Counted from the first letter of the stretch, positions 46,052 to 56,054 are shown. The stretch: 64,000 nt of DNA from DATBJG01 sp963790545 (GCA_963790545.1 CAWBPA010000024.1:310001-374000), one strand, 5' to 3'. Program-made: numbers and translations. The notes: generated by a model from the letters alone, not told the origin.

Positions 46052-47373
46052 ATGCGGCTCTCACACACTCAATATATCGCCTGGTTCTCGATCAGCACCG
46101 CGTGCGTACTCGCCGTCCAACTAGCTGGCACCGCGCAACAGACGGTTCCTTTTGAAAATGGTACGCCGATCGCGCCGGCTGGATTCGAACCGCAACCGAT
46201 CCCTGACACACCGATCGAATACGACACTGCCGAAGTCATGCGAATCCGGGTGGTCCCCGTGGCTCGCGGGCTTGTGAATCCGTGGAGCCTGGCGTTTCTC
46301 CCAGGCCCCTCGACGCCGCTCGAGGCCCCTCGACTTCGCTCGGGACAAGCGGCGTGACAATGCTGGTTACGGAGAAAGACGGGCGCCTGCGCATCATTCG
46401 CAACGATGTGCTCGATCCGAAGCCCATTCCAGGCGTACCGGCTGTGCGCGTGCAAGGCCGCTCGGGCCTGATGGACGTGGTGCTGCATCCACAGTTCGCC
46501 ACGAATCGATTCGTCTACTTCTCCTATTTGAAGCCTGTCGGCGCCGAGAGACAGGCTGCATTGACCGTCGCTCGCGGGCGCTTTGACGGATCCGCAATCT
46601 CTGAACTCCAGGACATCTTCAGTTGCGGGCCCGGCGTGAGCGGCCCGTCGCGGCTCGCGTGGGGGCGCGACGGTAAGCTCTACGTGACGACACCGAGCGG
46701 CGGAAACGGCAGCAGCTCGCAGGATCCGAATACGTATTCCGGCAAAGTGCTTCGCTTAAATGACGATGGCACGGCGCCGGCGGATAACCCGTTCGTCGGA
46801 CGCACCGGACACAAGCCGGAGGTCTACTCGTTCGGACACCGCAACTCGCTGGGACTCGCCCTCCATCCAGGGACCGGCGAGATGTGGCAGAACGAGATGG
46901 GACCGAATGGCGGAGATGAGATCAACATCCTGAAGCCGGGGGCCAACTACGGCTGGCCCATCGTGAGCCTCGGCCGAAGCTATCCCGGCCCGTGGCAGTC
47001 GCCGACGTTCTCGAAAGAAGGGTTTGCATCGCCGGTCGTCTACTGGATGCCGTCCATTTCGTTGTCCGGCATGACGTTCTATACAGGCGACAAGCTTCCG
47101 AAGTGGAAGGGCGATATCTTCGTGGGCGGACAACGGACCGGCGAGATTCCCGGGACGGGCCGCCTGGAGCGCGTCCTTATCAACGAGAAACTGGAGGAAC
47201 TGCGTCGCGAGGCACTGCTCGTGCCGCTCGGGATGCGCATCCGCGACGTGCGCCAGGGTCCTGACGAGCTCCTTTACGTCCTGGTCGACCACGAGAACGG
47301 AGGCGTCTTGCGAATTGAGCCGTCCGCGACCCGACAAATCCCGACGACCTATTCGGCGCGACCGCCCCGCTGA
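46052..47373 (+). CDS. PQQ-dependent aldose sugar dehydrogenase, interrupted by a repeat near 46307-46353
   Basis: A periplasmic soluble sugar dehydrogenase (YliI/Asd type) of about 425 aa. The N-terminus (signal peptide, ARGLVNPWSLAFLPG) is in one frame. The rest (TMLVTEKDGRLRIIRND, GLMDVVLHPQFATNRFVYFSY, GHRNSLGLALHPGTGEM, GPNGGDEINILKPGANYGWP, SISLSGMTFYTGD) is in another. The family expects LAFLPGG followed by MLVTEKDG, but here a 47-bp palindromic repeat of the CCCTCGAC type lies exactly between. The protein is therefore disrupted by the insertion unless the repeat is spliced out by the cell or an assembly fault. It feeds the same periplasmic quinoprotein chemistry as the gene at 1287. 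Confidence 0.75.
46307..46353. repeat. CCCTCGAC-type palindromic repeat inside the sugar-dehydrogenase gene
   Basis: The sequence CCCTCGACGCCGCTCGAGG is followed by CCCCTCGACTTCGCTCGGG and a short ACAAGCGGC tail. It resembles the intergenic element at 3522-3564 in its core and composition. It is 47 bases long, which is not a multiple of three. Confidence 0.7.
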
Positions 47374-47434
47374 GATAACCGCTGCAACCGCTGGTCTCGG
47401 CTCGCGTCTGCAGGTCGCACACTCGGGCGACCGT

Positions 47435-48793
47435 TTACCGCGTGACGGCAATGTCGTACAGATTGCGATATCCGCGGAGGTAGATGTGGTCATCCACCAG
47501 CGCTGCTGAGGCATCGAACCCATCGTCAAGCGTGTTCGTCGCCAGCACTTCGAACGACGCACCATGCCGGATGACGAGCGTCGTCCCGTCTCGCCCCGTA
47601 ACGTAGACGCGATTCTGCGCGGCGACCGGAGACGAATAGACCTCCGGTATTCCCGCAAGGCGCTGCAACTGATAATGCGGCCTGCCCGTCTTCGCGTCGA
47701 AGACCGACAGGATTCCCGAGTTGCTCTTGAGGACATACAGAAGGCCCTCGTACAACAGAGGCGAAGGCACGTACGGAGTGTCACGATCCAGGGTCCACAC
47801 GATGGCGTTGCCGCCAGTGATGTCTCCCTTGGCATCCGCCAGGCGGATTGCCTTCAGGCGACTGCCCTGGAATCCGCTCATCGCGAAGACCATCCCGTCC
47901 GAGGCCACGGGAGACGGGATCGGGTTCATCGTCAAGCCATCGCTCTCCCAGACGACCTTGCCTGTCTCGAGGTCGTAGCTTCTGATGCGGTTCTGCGCGG
48001 TCGTCACCACCTGAGCGCGGCCCGCGTGCTCCACCACGACAGGCGTGCTCCACGAATCGACTTCCTGGCGATCGGCACGCCACACCTCCTGTCCGGTCCG
48101 GGCGTCGAGCGCCACGACAAAGGACGCGCCTTGATGGTCCCACGCGATCACAAGACGGTTGCCATGCAGAACAGGAGTGCTTCCCGACTCGCCCACGTCG
48201 GCAAACATCTTTTTCTCGCCGAGATGCTTCTGCCAGAGCAGGTTCCCTGCCATGTCGTACGTATACAGGCCGCTGGATTCGAAGAAGGCGTAGACGCGTT
48301 GACCGTCGGTGATGGCAGAACTCGAAGCCCAGGTGCCGTCCTTCATCGAGGGCTGGCGAGGGCGCTCTTCGCGGGCGGTCCGTTCCCAGACAACGCGTCC
48401 GGTACCACGGTCGATCGCCAGGACGATGAACCGATGGATGTCTCGAGGCTGGATGTGACCTCTGGGCTCATGCGACGCGACGCCCTGAGTGCCCATCGGG
48501 ACGGCGGACAGCAGGAACAGCCGATCGCCCCACACCACGGGTGACCCCGATCCTCGGCCGGGGATCTCGACCTTCCAACGAACGTTCCGGGTCTCACTCC
48601 ATTCCGTGGGTGGATTCGCTGTGCTTGATGCGCCGGTCGCGTGCGGCCCGCGCCATTGAGGCCAGAAACGCTCCGCCGACGTGCCAGTCTGTGCCGCCAC
48701 AGACGCCACGAGCGCGGCGACCGCCACAACCGCCAGCACCAAGACTGCCGCCATCGCTGGAATGGGCACGAACGCCCGGCGTGAGAGCGTCAC
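47435..48793 (-). CDS. Secreted PQQ-binding-like beta-propeller protein (BamB-like)
   Basis: A 452-aa exported propeller. The start is the GTG at 48793, which overlaps the stop of the upstream lactamase-fold gene by four bases and begins a signal segment (AMAAVLVLAVVAVAALVASVAAQ). The blades include WPQWRGPHATG, WKVEIPGRGSGSPVVWGDRLFL, VVALDARTGQEVWRAD, IRSYDLETGKVVWES and LLYVLKSNSGILSVFDAKTG. The QWRGP opening is typical of a large group of planctomycete and acidobacterial BamB-like proteins. It probably binds a protein or polymer; no PQQ site is clear. The gene is intact. Confidence 0.82.
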   Translation of the reverse strand: MTLSRRAFVPIPAMAAVLVLAVVAVAALVASVAAQTGTSAERFWPQWRGPHATGASSTANPPTEWSETRNVRWKVEIPGRGSGSPVVWGDRLFLLSAVPMGTQGVASHEPRGHIQPRDIHRFIVLAIDRGTGRVVWERTAREERPRQPSMKDGTWASSSAITDGQRVYAFFESSGLYTYDMAGNLLWQKHLGEKKMFADVGESGSTPVLHGNRLVIAWDHQGASFVVALDARTGQEVWRADRQEVDSWSTPVVVEHAGRAQVVTTAQNRIRSYDLETGKVVWESDGLTMNPIPSPVASDGMVFAMSGFQGSRLKAIRLADAKGDITGGNAIVWTLDRDTPYVPSPLLYEGLLYVLKSNSGILSVFDAKTGRPHYQLQRLAGIPEVYSSPVAAQNRVYVTGRDGTTLVIRHGASFEVLATNTLDDGFDASAALVDDHIYLRGYRNLYDIAVTR

Positions 48794-49716
48794 TGTGATT
48801 TCATTTCCTCGTAGTACCCGCTCAACCCGCCTTTGAACGCCACCGTGCTGACGGTGTGGTCCCAACCCAGATCCTCGAGCCTCAACTGGCCGAACACCTG
48901 GTCGAGCGGCACGTTCCTCCGCGCCAGATCCGCCATCCGCCGGTTCATCGTCACCAGCTTGTCCCGATCGGATCGAATGCGCTCCCTGGTCAGGAGCGGT
49001 CCGTGACCGGGAATGACGACGTCGAACTCGAGAGCGAGGATCTTGTCGAGCACGGAGACCCATTCCACCGCACTGGCGCCATTGCGGTAATCCATCACCG
49101 GCATCCCCTCGGTGATCAGATCCCCGGTGTGGATGACCCGCAAGTCGGGGAAGTAGATGACGGCGTCGCCGTTGGTGTGGCCGCGGCCCAAGTAGTAGGC
49201 ACGAACCTCCGCTCCGCCGAGGAACACCGATGCCTGGTCGGTGAACGTCACGCGCGGCGCCCCCGGTTGCTTGTTGCGAAGGAAGTTCTCGCGCACGTTC
49301 CGGTGCGCGATGATCTCGGTCGTCGTGATGAACGTCGCGTCGCCGCCGGCGTGGTCCGTGTGATGATGGGTGTTCAACACGTACTTCACCGGCAGCGGAC
49401 TCACGCTCTTGACCTTTTCCAGGATCTCGGCGACGTTGTCCTGGTACTTGTTGTCGACGAGAATCAGCCCCTCGGACGTGACGCGAACGGCCACGTCTCC
49501 CGCCTCGTGCAACAGGCCATCGTCACCATAGGCCCCGCCACAACCGTTGGGCGCGCAGCGGTTGAACGGGCCCCGGATGAGATAGAGGCCGTCCTTCACC
49601 TTCTCGATCTGCATGGGCGCGGCAGGCCTGACCTGTTGGGCCGACAACACCACCGCCAACAGCAACGCACTAGTCGTTCCGATGACAAGCCCGATCCGGG
49701 CAAGACGCAGCATCAC
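48790..49716 (-). CDS. Secreted metallo-beta-lactamase-fold hydrolase
   Basis: A 308-aa exported zinc hydrolase (signal peptide GLVIGTTSALLLAVVLSAQQ). Metal ligands are in NTHHHTDHAGG near residue 115, GRGHTNGDAV (third His), HTGDLI (bridging Asp) and VIPGHGP. A Cys-rich insert (NRCAPNGCGG) near residue 55 is unusual for the fold. It could be a beta-lactamase or a quorum-lactone-type hydrolase; the substrate cannot be told. It precedes and overlaps the BamB-like gene, so they are co-expressed. Confidence 0.85.
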   Translation of the reverse strand: MMLRLARIGLVIGTTSALLLAVVLSAQQVRPAAPMQIEKVKDGLYLIRGPFNRCAPNGCGGAYGDDGLLHEAGDVAVRVTSEGLILVDNKYQDNVAEILEKVKSVSPLPVKYVLNTHHHTDHAGGDATFITTTEIIAHRNVRENFLRNKQPGAPRVTFTDQASVFLGGAEVRAYYLGRGHTNGDAVIYFPDLRVIHTGDLITEGMPVMDYRNGASAVEWVSVLDKILALEFDVVIPGHGPLLTRERIRSDRDKLVTMNRRMADLARRNVPLDQVFGQLRLEDLGWDHTVSTVAFKGGLSGYYEEMKSQ

Positions 49717-49802
49717 GGGTTAGTCCTCTCGTTCGGCGCTACTTCGCCGAAATCCTTCGAAATTCGTGCCTCTTGAATGACGAGTCGCACCGCACCGAGC
49801 GC

Positions 49803-50819
49803 TCACGGCTGCCGCGGCGGCGGGACTGGCACGATCGTCGCCGGCAGCGGCCAATTGCCGTCGTATGGCGGCCAATTGGGGACAGCGAGCTCGGCGGGGG
49901 GATAGAACATCGCAGTATAGATCGTCCGGATCTTCGCCTCGTCAATCACGAACCATTCGCTGAACACATTCCGCGGTGTCGGCGATCCTGGACGTCGGAT
50001 GAACACTGCATAGGCGAGGACCACCTGCGCCTCTTCGTCCACCAGCGGCATCCTTCGCGCGACGACCATCTGAAGGTTGAAATTCGCGAGGCCTGACACG
50101 CAGTCGTTGGTCGCGGCGGTCGGCGGCGCCGTCTGTCCTGATGGCGGGTTAGGGGGTGCAACAGGCGGCAGGAAACGCCCCGCCGGAGCTGGCGTGCCGT
50201 TCTCGACCCGCCCGCAGCCCGCATGAGTGAGCGCAACAGAGTTGTCGTGCGACGTGATCGCGTCAAAGTAGCTCTCGACGATGCGCGCGAGCGCGGTGCG
50301 GTCGGACCGTTGGTTGGAAGGAACGACCCGATCGGGTGGTGGATTCTGCGCCAGGTATTCCGGATTGTGAAGATTGGCTGGCGGTCTCCCCGGCTGTCTC
50401 GGGCCGTTCAGCCCGGGATCGTCGGCACGCGCAATGTGCCATTCTGCTTCAGTCAGCTGCCGATTTTCGACCCGCACTCGTACTGTTACTACAGCGGTGT
50501 TGGTGCCCTCCTCCACCGTCCCGTAATAACCCGCCTGCCCGGTCACCGGATCTAAATAGCGCCGCTGCACCTTACCGAGGCCGGTCACCGTCTTCCATAC
50601 ACCACTACCAGGCCGCACATTGATGGCGTTCTCCGTCTGCCGGAAGCCAATGACGAGCGGAGCGCCACTTGGATCATGTTTGACGACGGCGGCGAGATAC
50701 CGATCGAGCATCCCGCGCAGACAGCCCCGATCGCATGCGTCCTGCGCCAAGGCGTGCGCCACGGCCCCCGCTATCACCATCGCTCCACAGACAATTCGCC
50801 GGATGTGTCGCAACATCAC
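49803..50819 (-). CDS. Secreted protein of unknown function, two-part, possibly NTF2-like
   Basis: A 338-aa exported protein with a signal peptide (IVCGAMVIAGAVAHALAQ). Each half begins with a segment typical of SnoaL/NTF2-like domains: CLRGMLDRYLAAVVKHDPSG at the start and LARIVESYFDAITSHDNSV in the middle, followed by strands. Between them is a Pro/Asn-rich linker. The C-terminus is Pro-rich. The duplication suggests two cone-shaped alpha/beta barrels in one chain. Function is unknown. Confidence 0.7.
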   Translation of the reverse strand: MMLRHIRRIVCGAMVIAGAVAHALAQDACDRGCLRGMLDRYLAAVVKHDPSGAPLVIGFRQTENAINVRPGSGVWKTVTGLGKVQRRYLDPVTGQAGYYGTVEEGTNTAVVTVRVRVENRQLTEAEWHIARADDPGLNGPRQPGRPPANLHNPEYLAQNPPPDRVVPSNQRSDRTALARIVESYFDAITSHDNSVALTHAGCGRVENGTPAPAGRFLPPVAPPNPPSGQTAPPTAATNDCVSGLANFNLQMVVARRMPLVDEEAQVVLAYAVFIRRPGSPTPRNVFSEWFVIDEAKIRTIYTAMFYPPAELAVPNWPPYDGNWPLPATIVPVPPPRQP

Positions 50820-50909
50820 GTCCTCCCCAATCTCCCGTACTCCTCCATCCGATCAATGGGTTCCAACGTTAGATCGGGCACGATCGGGCTGCCGGCTGCA
50901 AAGCGCATG

Positions 50910-51446
50910 TCAGGTCGCGTCGGTACGAGCCTCGATCCAGTACCGTCGTTGGGACTTCGCTAGATCCGGTCCGCTGATGACATTTTCCAGCACCCCGCCG
51001 TTCTTCTCGATCGTTCTGATCGAACCTACGTTATCGTCGTCGCATGTGACCAATACCCGGCCAATGCCAAGCGTCTCGTGCGCAATCTGAAGGGAGCGAC
51101 GAAGAATAGCCGTCGCATAGCCCTGTCGCCGGAACTCGGGGACCACCACATAGCCGATATGCCCGCCGACGCGCAGGAGAAACTCGTTCAGTTCATGGCG
51201 GATGGACACTCGCCCAACAATTCTCGAAGCCGCAAACGCAAACAGGAATGTCGACGGAACGTGATTCGACGGAAGATTCTCACCTCGTGCGTGTTCTGCA
51301 AGCACCTCGAGATAGCGGGCAAGCGGCATTCCCTCCTCGTAATAGTGCAGAAAATTCGGGACTTCTGGCGTCGTCGCTCTGTGAGCGCGCAGGAATTCCT
51401 GTTCCTCGTCTTCCCTCGGCAGCCGAAGCACCAGCACGTCTTTCAT
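50910..51446 (-). CDS. GNAT-family N-acetyltransferase
   Basis: A 178-aa cytoplasmic acetyl-CoA-dependent transferase. The start is placed at ATG 51446 (MKDVLVLRLPREDEEQEFL). The fold is clear: FAFAASRIVGRVSIRHELN, GGHIGYVVVPEFRRQGYATAIL (acetyl-CoA loop with RRQGYA) and VLVTCDDDNVGSIRTIEKNGG. It most resembles uncharacterised acetyltransferases acting on small amines or antibiotics. No partner gene suggests a substrate. Confidence 0.88.
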   Translation of the reverse strand: MKDVLVLRLPREDEEQEFLRAHRATTPEVPNFLHYYEEGMPLARYLEVLAEHARGENLPSNHVPSTFLFAFAASRIVGRVSIRHELNEFLLRVGGHIGYVVVPEFRRQGYATAILRRSLQIAHETLGIGRVLVTCDDDNVGSIRTIEKNGGVLENVISGPDLAKSQRRYWIEARTDAT

Positions 51447-51685
51447 CGATGGCCTTGGGCGAGAAGTTCTGCGGTTGCCGCGACTTCCGCCGAGTGTCAT
51501 TCCTGAGAGATAAGGTAACACCGGATTCCGGAGACATGCCTTGGAAGGAGTGTCACGTCATGGCGTAAGCTACGCTACACTCAGCGCACTGTCGAAACTT
51601 TCGTGCGGGACTCAGCGAGCGTGTCGCAATGAAGCCAAGCGGCCATCTGACACCGAGTGCATTCAGGTGCTACGACATCGTTTCT

Positions 51686-53147
51686 ATGGCTGCCGCGTGG
51701 ATGCGGAACCCCCGTTGGGTGGTCTTCGTATGCCCACCCGTGAGCCCTCCAGACAGCTGGCGCCGACGTCAACTCGTTAGAAGCTGCCTCTGTTTCTGGG
51801 CCGGTCTGCTCTTCCAGCTGTTCTCGCTCCTCCTAGTTACCCCTGGAATGGCATGTGGGCAGTCGTCGAACTCCCGAGCGGTCAGTGCGGATCAGCTGGC
51901 GGGCAACTACCAGCTGCCCAATGGCATTGTGCTGGGCATCAATGCTTTCTCGGGGGGTGGTGGGCCACCAGCACCGTTATTCACAGACTATACGACCGGC
52001 ACCTGTACGAACCCTGTTTCCTGTGGAGGGCCAGGGCGATCGATTCGGAATGGGTCCGAGTTTGGGAGTGCCGTCTCCTATCGAGCGGACTGTGCGCGTT
52101 GTTCGCGACAGCTCCGGTACCATAAGTGCGATCGCGCTTCAGCGACCTAACGAAGACGAGGTCATTGCTAGGCGGCTCCCAACAGACGAGCAAGAGGTTA
52201 CCTTCAGCAGCGAAGACGCCACGCTTAGCGGCAAGCTCTTGCTGCCGACCACGCGCGGACCGCATCCAGCAATTGTCCTGATGCATGGCTCAGGGCCACT
52301 GACACGATTTTCTTTCGGGCCGTATCCTCGTTTCTTCGCGTCGCTAGGCTTTGCTGTCTTGATCTACGACAAGCGCGGGACAGGCGCGTCGACCGGCACG
52401 TTCTTCCCCAGGACCGCGTTCTATCCGGAGCAATATCTGCGCGATGCCGTCGCGGCCGTGAAGTTCCTCAAAACCCTGAGTGATGTCAATCCCGGTCAAA
52501 TTGGGGCCTGGGGGACCAGCGAAGGAGGCATGCTCACGACCCAGCTCGCAGCTGTCGAGAGTGTCGCATTCGTGATCAACTCGTCGGGTTTCGTGATGCC
52601 GTTGTGGGAACAAGTGCTCTACAACATCGAAGCCCAGCTCCGCGCAGACGGCTTATCAGCACCTGAAGTCGCCGATGCCGTGAAATTTGAGACTCTGGCG
52701 ATTGAGGTGATGCGGACGGGGAACCGATGGGAGGAATACCACCAGGCTCAGGCCGCGGCGGTACAACAGAAGTGGTGGGCAGCGTACTTTGGTTCTTGGA
52801 AGGGCTTTTCGTCTCTTGACGACATTCGGTGGCAATGGGAGCACGCCTATCGGTTCGATCCGCGGCCGGCCCTTCAAGGTGTGAAATGCCCTGTGCTTGG
52901 CCTCTTCGGCGCCCTCGACACGTCGACACCAGCGCGGCAGGCGGCGAGCAACATGGAAGATGGATTGCGCGCCGCTGGAAACCGCGATGTGACGATCCGG
53001 GTCTTGGCGCAGGCCAACCACCCGCTGATGGACGCACGAACCGGAGGGAACGCCGAGATCCCAGGTCTTACCCGAATGCTCCCAGAGGTCTTCGAGACAA
53101 TCCGGGTGTGGTTGTCGAGCAGAATTCGAATAACGCCTGCTCAGTGA
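51686..53147 (+). CDS. Secreted alpha/beta hydrolase (prolyl-oligopeptidase-like), frame broken near 51985
   Basis: An exported serine hydrolase of about 480 aa. Its N-terminus has a hydrophobic stretch (CFWAGLLFQLFSLLLVTPGMACG) and QLAGNYQLPNGIVLGI. An indel near 51985 moves the frame to GDRFGMGPSLGVPSPIERTVRVVRD. The hydrolase part has IVLMHGSGPLTRF, YDKRGTGASTG, the nucleophile in GTSEGGM, LFGALDTSTP for the Asp and QANHPLMDA for the His. The exact start is uncertain (ATG 51629 is an alternative). It is likely a peptidase or esterase of the S9 group. Confidence 0.75.
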
Positions 53148-53273
53148 TTCTGGCGACTCGTCGTAGCGCTTCCAGCGATCTGAGCCATTCACCTACCCAC
53201 TTCACCCGATTCGCAGAGCGATCTGGAAGGCGAGAACATGGGCCCGCCAGAGTAGGACGGTTGGCTAGCGGAA

Positions 53274-53534
53274 ATGGCGCTTCGCGAAAGCAGCGCGGAA
53301 ACTAGACGCAGCTTCGATCAAATTGGCCGGCGCGTCGGCTCCAGTTGGAGCTTAGCTTGGCACGTCGGTCTATCTCGGGGTTTATTGTGTCGAGAAGTAC
53401 TTGAGGAGCGCCTTCGGCTTGTATCCAATCACAATGAAACGAACCTTGATATTCGGGATGCCTATGTTCCAACGCCCGAGCCCGGCACATTTTTGCTATG
53501 TGGCGTCGGCCTCGCCGCAGCGTACGCACGCTGA
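53274..53534 (+). pseudogene. PEP-CTERM sorting-signal fragment
   Basis: The frame ends VPTPEPGTFLLCGVGLAAAYAR, which is a PEP-CTERM signal (PEP motif, hydrophobic helix, basic end). The upstream 60 codons do not resemble a known domain and may include the remains of a longer exported protein that has lost its start or frame. No PEP-CTERM sorting genes are in the window. Sequence 53148-53273 upstream shows nothing recognisable. Confidence 0.45.
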
Positions 53535-53890
53535 CGGCGACGCACCCAATAGCGCGCGATCTAGAATCTGACCGTGCCAGACACAGAACTCTGGCGCTTG
53601 TACGGCATCCGCTGGACGGCCGGCTATCCCTTCCCGCCGGACGCCGTACCCCCGGCGCCGCCCATCAACCTTTCTGCCACGCCCGGCGATGCCGTAATCG
53701 ATCACCCACTTGAGTTAACTCCTTCAGGCTGCAACTTTCCGGCAATTGATCCCCATGCACGCTTCTAGAAGACTGGCGTATCGAGGAAACGCCGCTGAGC
53801 ATCGTCTCTGATCCTTGGTCTCTGGTCCCTCGTCTAACCCCTCTCGTGCGCCAGGAGTGCCCACACGCGCAGACGAGAAGGAGGTGGAAT
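53535..53890. other. Gene-poor stretch, short unassigned frame
   Basis: About 350 bases without a gene I can support. A 64-codon frame from 53574 (MPDTELWRLYGIRWTAGYPF) is Pro-rich and might be the end of a broken gene, but nothing in it is recognisable. No repeat or terminator is clear. Confidence 0.35.
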
Positions 53891-54661
53891 GTGCAGCCTA
53901 CACTGCTCACCGTCGTCAAGGCTTCCGCCGCCATCTTCATATCTATCGCCGGAACGGAGTTGAGCCCGGCGTGGGCGCTGGCCGCGGGAAAGGTACCCGG
54001 AGATGTGACCGTGACAGTGGAAGGCGGACACCTGATCATTCGGGGCGACGACGGTGACAACAACATCATTGTTACGGAGGGCAATGTGGCCGGGCGCGCC
54101 GGTACGACCGTCAATGGCAAACCCAATGAGATGGTCTTCGACGTCACCGGTGACATCAATATCAGGATGAACGGCGGCGATGACTTTGTCAGGGTTGAAT
54201 TGCCTGGTTTCACCCTTGTTCCGAACAATCTTTGGATCAGCATGGGTTCTGGAGACGACATCCTCGAGCTCTTGCAGGTCGTTGTAGCTGGTGCCACACG
54301 GATCTTGACCCGGGCCGGCCACGACGTCGTATTCATCGATGGCGTGCTTCGCGTGAATACGTTCATTAGCTCGGACTTCGGAGGCGGGTTCGAGGTCGAA
54401 ACCGGTGGCGGTCAGGACCTTGTCGAGATAAACCACGCCATCTTCAGGGATCAGGTGAATGTAAAGCTGGGCAGCGGGAACGACAACTTGTGCGCCACCT
54501 TCGCAGCGGAATTTCTGGAGCCCGGCCAGGCGACTTTCAACGGAGGGACCGGGTTCGACGGCTTCCTGGACCAGGCCATCGGAACGGCCAATTTTCCGCT
54601 GGCCTTCGCTAATTTCGAGAAGAACCCGGATGACTGCTCCTTCTTGGGCGGCAGACCGTAG
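53891..54661 (+). CDS. Secreted calcium-binding-like repeat protein
   Basis: The start is a GTG at 53891 with AAGGAGGTGG just upstream, followed by a signal peptide (VVKASAAIFISIAGTELSPAWALA). The mature 225 residues are Asp/Gly-rich beta-helix-like repeats, for example GDDGDNNIIV, NGGDDFVRV, GSGDDILELLQ and GSGNDNL, similar to the GGxGxD calcium-binding repeats of RTX-type proteins but degenerate. One Cys pair lies at the end (ATFAAEF...DDCSF). It is likely a secreted or surface protein; binding of calcium is inference. Confidence 0.7.
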   Translation: MQPTLLTVVKASAAIFISIAGTELSPAWALAAGKVPGDVTVTVEGGHLIIRGDDGDNNIIVTEGNVAGRAGTTVNGKPNEMVFDVTGDINIRMNGGDDFVRVELPGFTLVPNNLWISMGSGDDILELLQVVVAGATRILTRAGHDVVFIDGVLRVNTFISSDFGGGFEVETGGGQDLVEINHAIFRDQVNVKLGSGNDNLCATFAAEFLEPGQATFNGGTGFDGFLDQAIGTANFPLAFANFEKNPDDCSFLGGRP

Positions 54662-54709
54662 CTGCTTCGCGGTGAAGACATGACGGCTATCAGGGTTCGA
54701 TGTGACTGC

Positions 54710-55351
54710 TTAGAGCTTGGAACGCGCCCAGATCTGGAGGATGACTTCGCGAGCATGGTCCCCGTCTCGCCCCAAGAAAACAAATTTGGTCGCGGTGCGG
54801 CGCTTGCCTTCTTGAATGGCGACGGCATCGAAGACATTGTAGGTGGTCTTTGCGACGTGAACTACGGTGCTCCACGGAATCTCCAGCGCCACCTCCCCAA
54901 CGAAAGTCAGACCGTCGTCCCGAACTTCCAACATGCCCGTCTGTCGCTTGTGCTCGACCTGACACCGAAGAAACACCTCGTGGCCGCTCGCGGTACGCTC
55001 GATCACTTCGGGGCCGTACTGAGCGAGCGCCTGCATGCGTTGATGCTCAATGAGTCGTCGGACTGCGTCCGTCTCGGTGAGGCCGAGAGCGCGAGCCTCG
55101 GCGATGAACGCAGGGACCGCGCGGTCCTCGATTTCCGTCGCTGTCAAGAGGCGCTGAAGGAAGTCGAGCCGTTTGATAGTCGGATGGTCGGCGAGGTCCT
55201 CCGTCTTGGCCCGTTCGAGCAATGCCGCCCGAGTCGCAAGGTCACGCGGACTATTCGCGAACGCAGCGTTCGCTCGTTGTGTCCGCTCCAACTCCGCGCC
55301 GCACTGGCTCAGAACTTCTCGTTGTCGTCGTTCACGAAGGAACTTGAACAT
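54710..55351 (-). CDS. Cytoplasmic hypothetical protein with C-terminal PH/GRAM-like domain
   Basis: A 213-aa soluble protein. The start is placed at ATG 55351 (MFKFLRERRQREVL). The N-terminal half is helical and charged, with LTETDAVRRLIEHQ. The C-terminal half has a beta-rich segment (MLEVRDDGLTFVGEVALEIPWSTVVHVAK, TKFVFLGRDGDHAREVILQIW) that resembles a short PH- or GRAM-like fold. I do not recognise the full protein. It is upstream of the tRNA-Cys gene in the same direction. Confidence 0.65.
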   Translation of the reverse strand: MFKFLRERRQREVLSQCGAELERTQRANAAFANSPRDLATRAALLERAKTEDLADHPTIKRLDFLQRLLTATEIEDRAVPAFIAEARALGLTETDAVRRLIEHQRMQALAQYGPEVIERTASGHEVFLRCQVEHKRQTGMLEVRDDGLTFVGEVALEIPWSTVVHVAKTTYNVFDAVAIQEGKRRTATKFVFLGRDGDHAREVILQIWARSKL

Positions 55352-55562
55352 ACCCGCTGGTAGTTTACCGCCCCGCCACACGCACGCGCAGACTCACTGC
55401 GTCGTTACGTTGAACGCTGCTGATTGCTCTGTGAGGTGTAGGACAAGGGCTGATCCGTCCGCACACTGGCGGCCGTCGGCTCGCGTAGGTGACCGTTAGG
55501 TGACCTTTTCGCGTTTTCCGGCTTGGCAGTCTGACCAGATCGTCGAAATCATTCGGAAAATT

Positions 55563-55636
<74 letters not shown>

Positions 55637-55807
55637 TTTTTGACTGATCAGCAGGAAAACGAACGGATCGGTCAGCGGGCCTGGCAGCCCGAGCTACAGC
55701 GTTCGACGAGACGAGCGTGGGCGGTCAACAACATCAGATTTCTCTTCAGTAACCTTCGCGATGACGGCTGGCTCGCCAACCGAAGCTCGTTCAGTGACAG
55801 AGCTAGG

Positions 55808-55836
55808 CCCACCTTCGCGCTTCGCGCTACGGTGGG
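55808..55836. repeat. Palindrome CCCACCTTCGCGCTTCGCGCTACGGTGGG
   Basis: A near-perfect hairpin (CCCACC pairs with GGTGGG, with GCGC stems inside) between the two tRNA genes. The remaining part of this 230-base gap shows no gene. Confidence 0.55.
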
Positions 55837-55867
55837 CAACGCTTCGCCTGCATTCGTGAGCGAAGGT

Positions 55868-55942
55868 TGGAGCGGGAAACGGGATTCGAACCCGCGACTT
55901 CGACCTTGGCAAGGTCGCACTCTACCACTGAGTTATTCCCGC
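55868..55942 (-). tRNA. tRNA-Gly (anticodon GCC)
   Basis: Minus strand GCGGGAATAACTCAGTGG onward: acceptor GCGGGAA pairs with TTCCCGC, the anticodon loop is CTTGCCAAG, the T arm is GCGGGTTCGAATCCCGT, and CCA is encoded. Confidence 0.93.
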
Positions 55943-55990
55943 TCGCCCGACCGTTAACGGTACTATACGCCCAAAAATCGGGCAAGCCCT

Positions 55991-56012
55991 CGCGGGGTCT
56001 GAAGACCCCGCG
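55991..56012. repeat. Palindrome CGCGGGGTC-TGAA-GACCCCGCG
   Basis: A nine-pair perfect stem with a TGAA loop between tRNA-Gly and galT. It resembles the hairpin at 15856-15875 and may terminate galT transcription. Confidence 0.55.
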
Positions 56013-56054
56013 CGACGAACACATCGCCCAGCCGCGTACCTGATCCGCCGCCTC

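Noticed and set aside
53574..53768. Small Pro-rich protein
   Set aside because: No ribosome-binding site, no conserved features and a frame open only by high GC; kept as an unassigned stretch.
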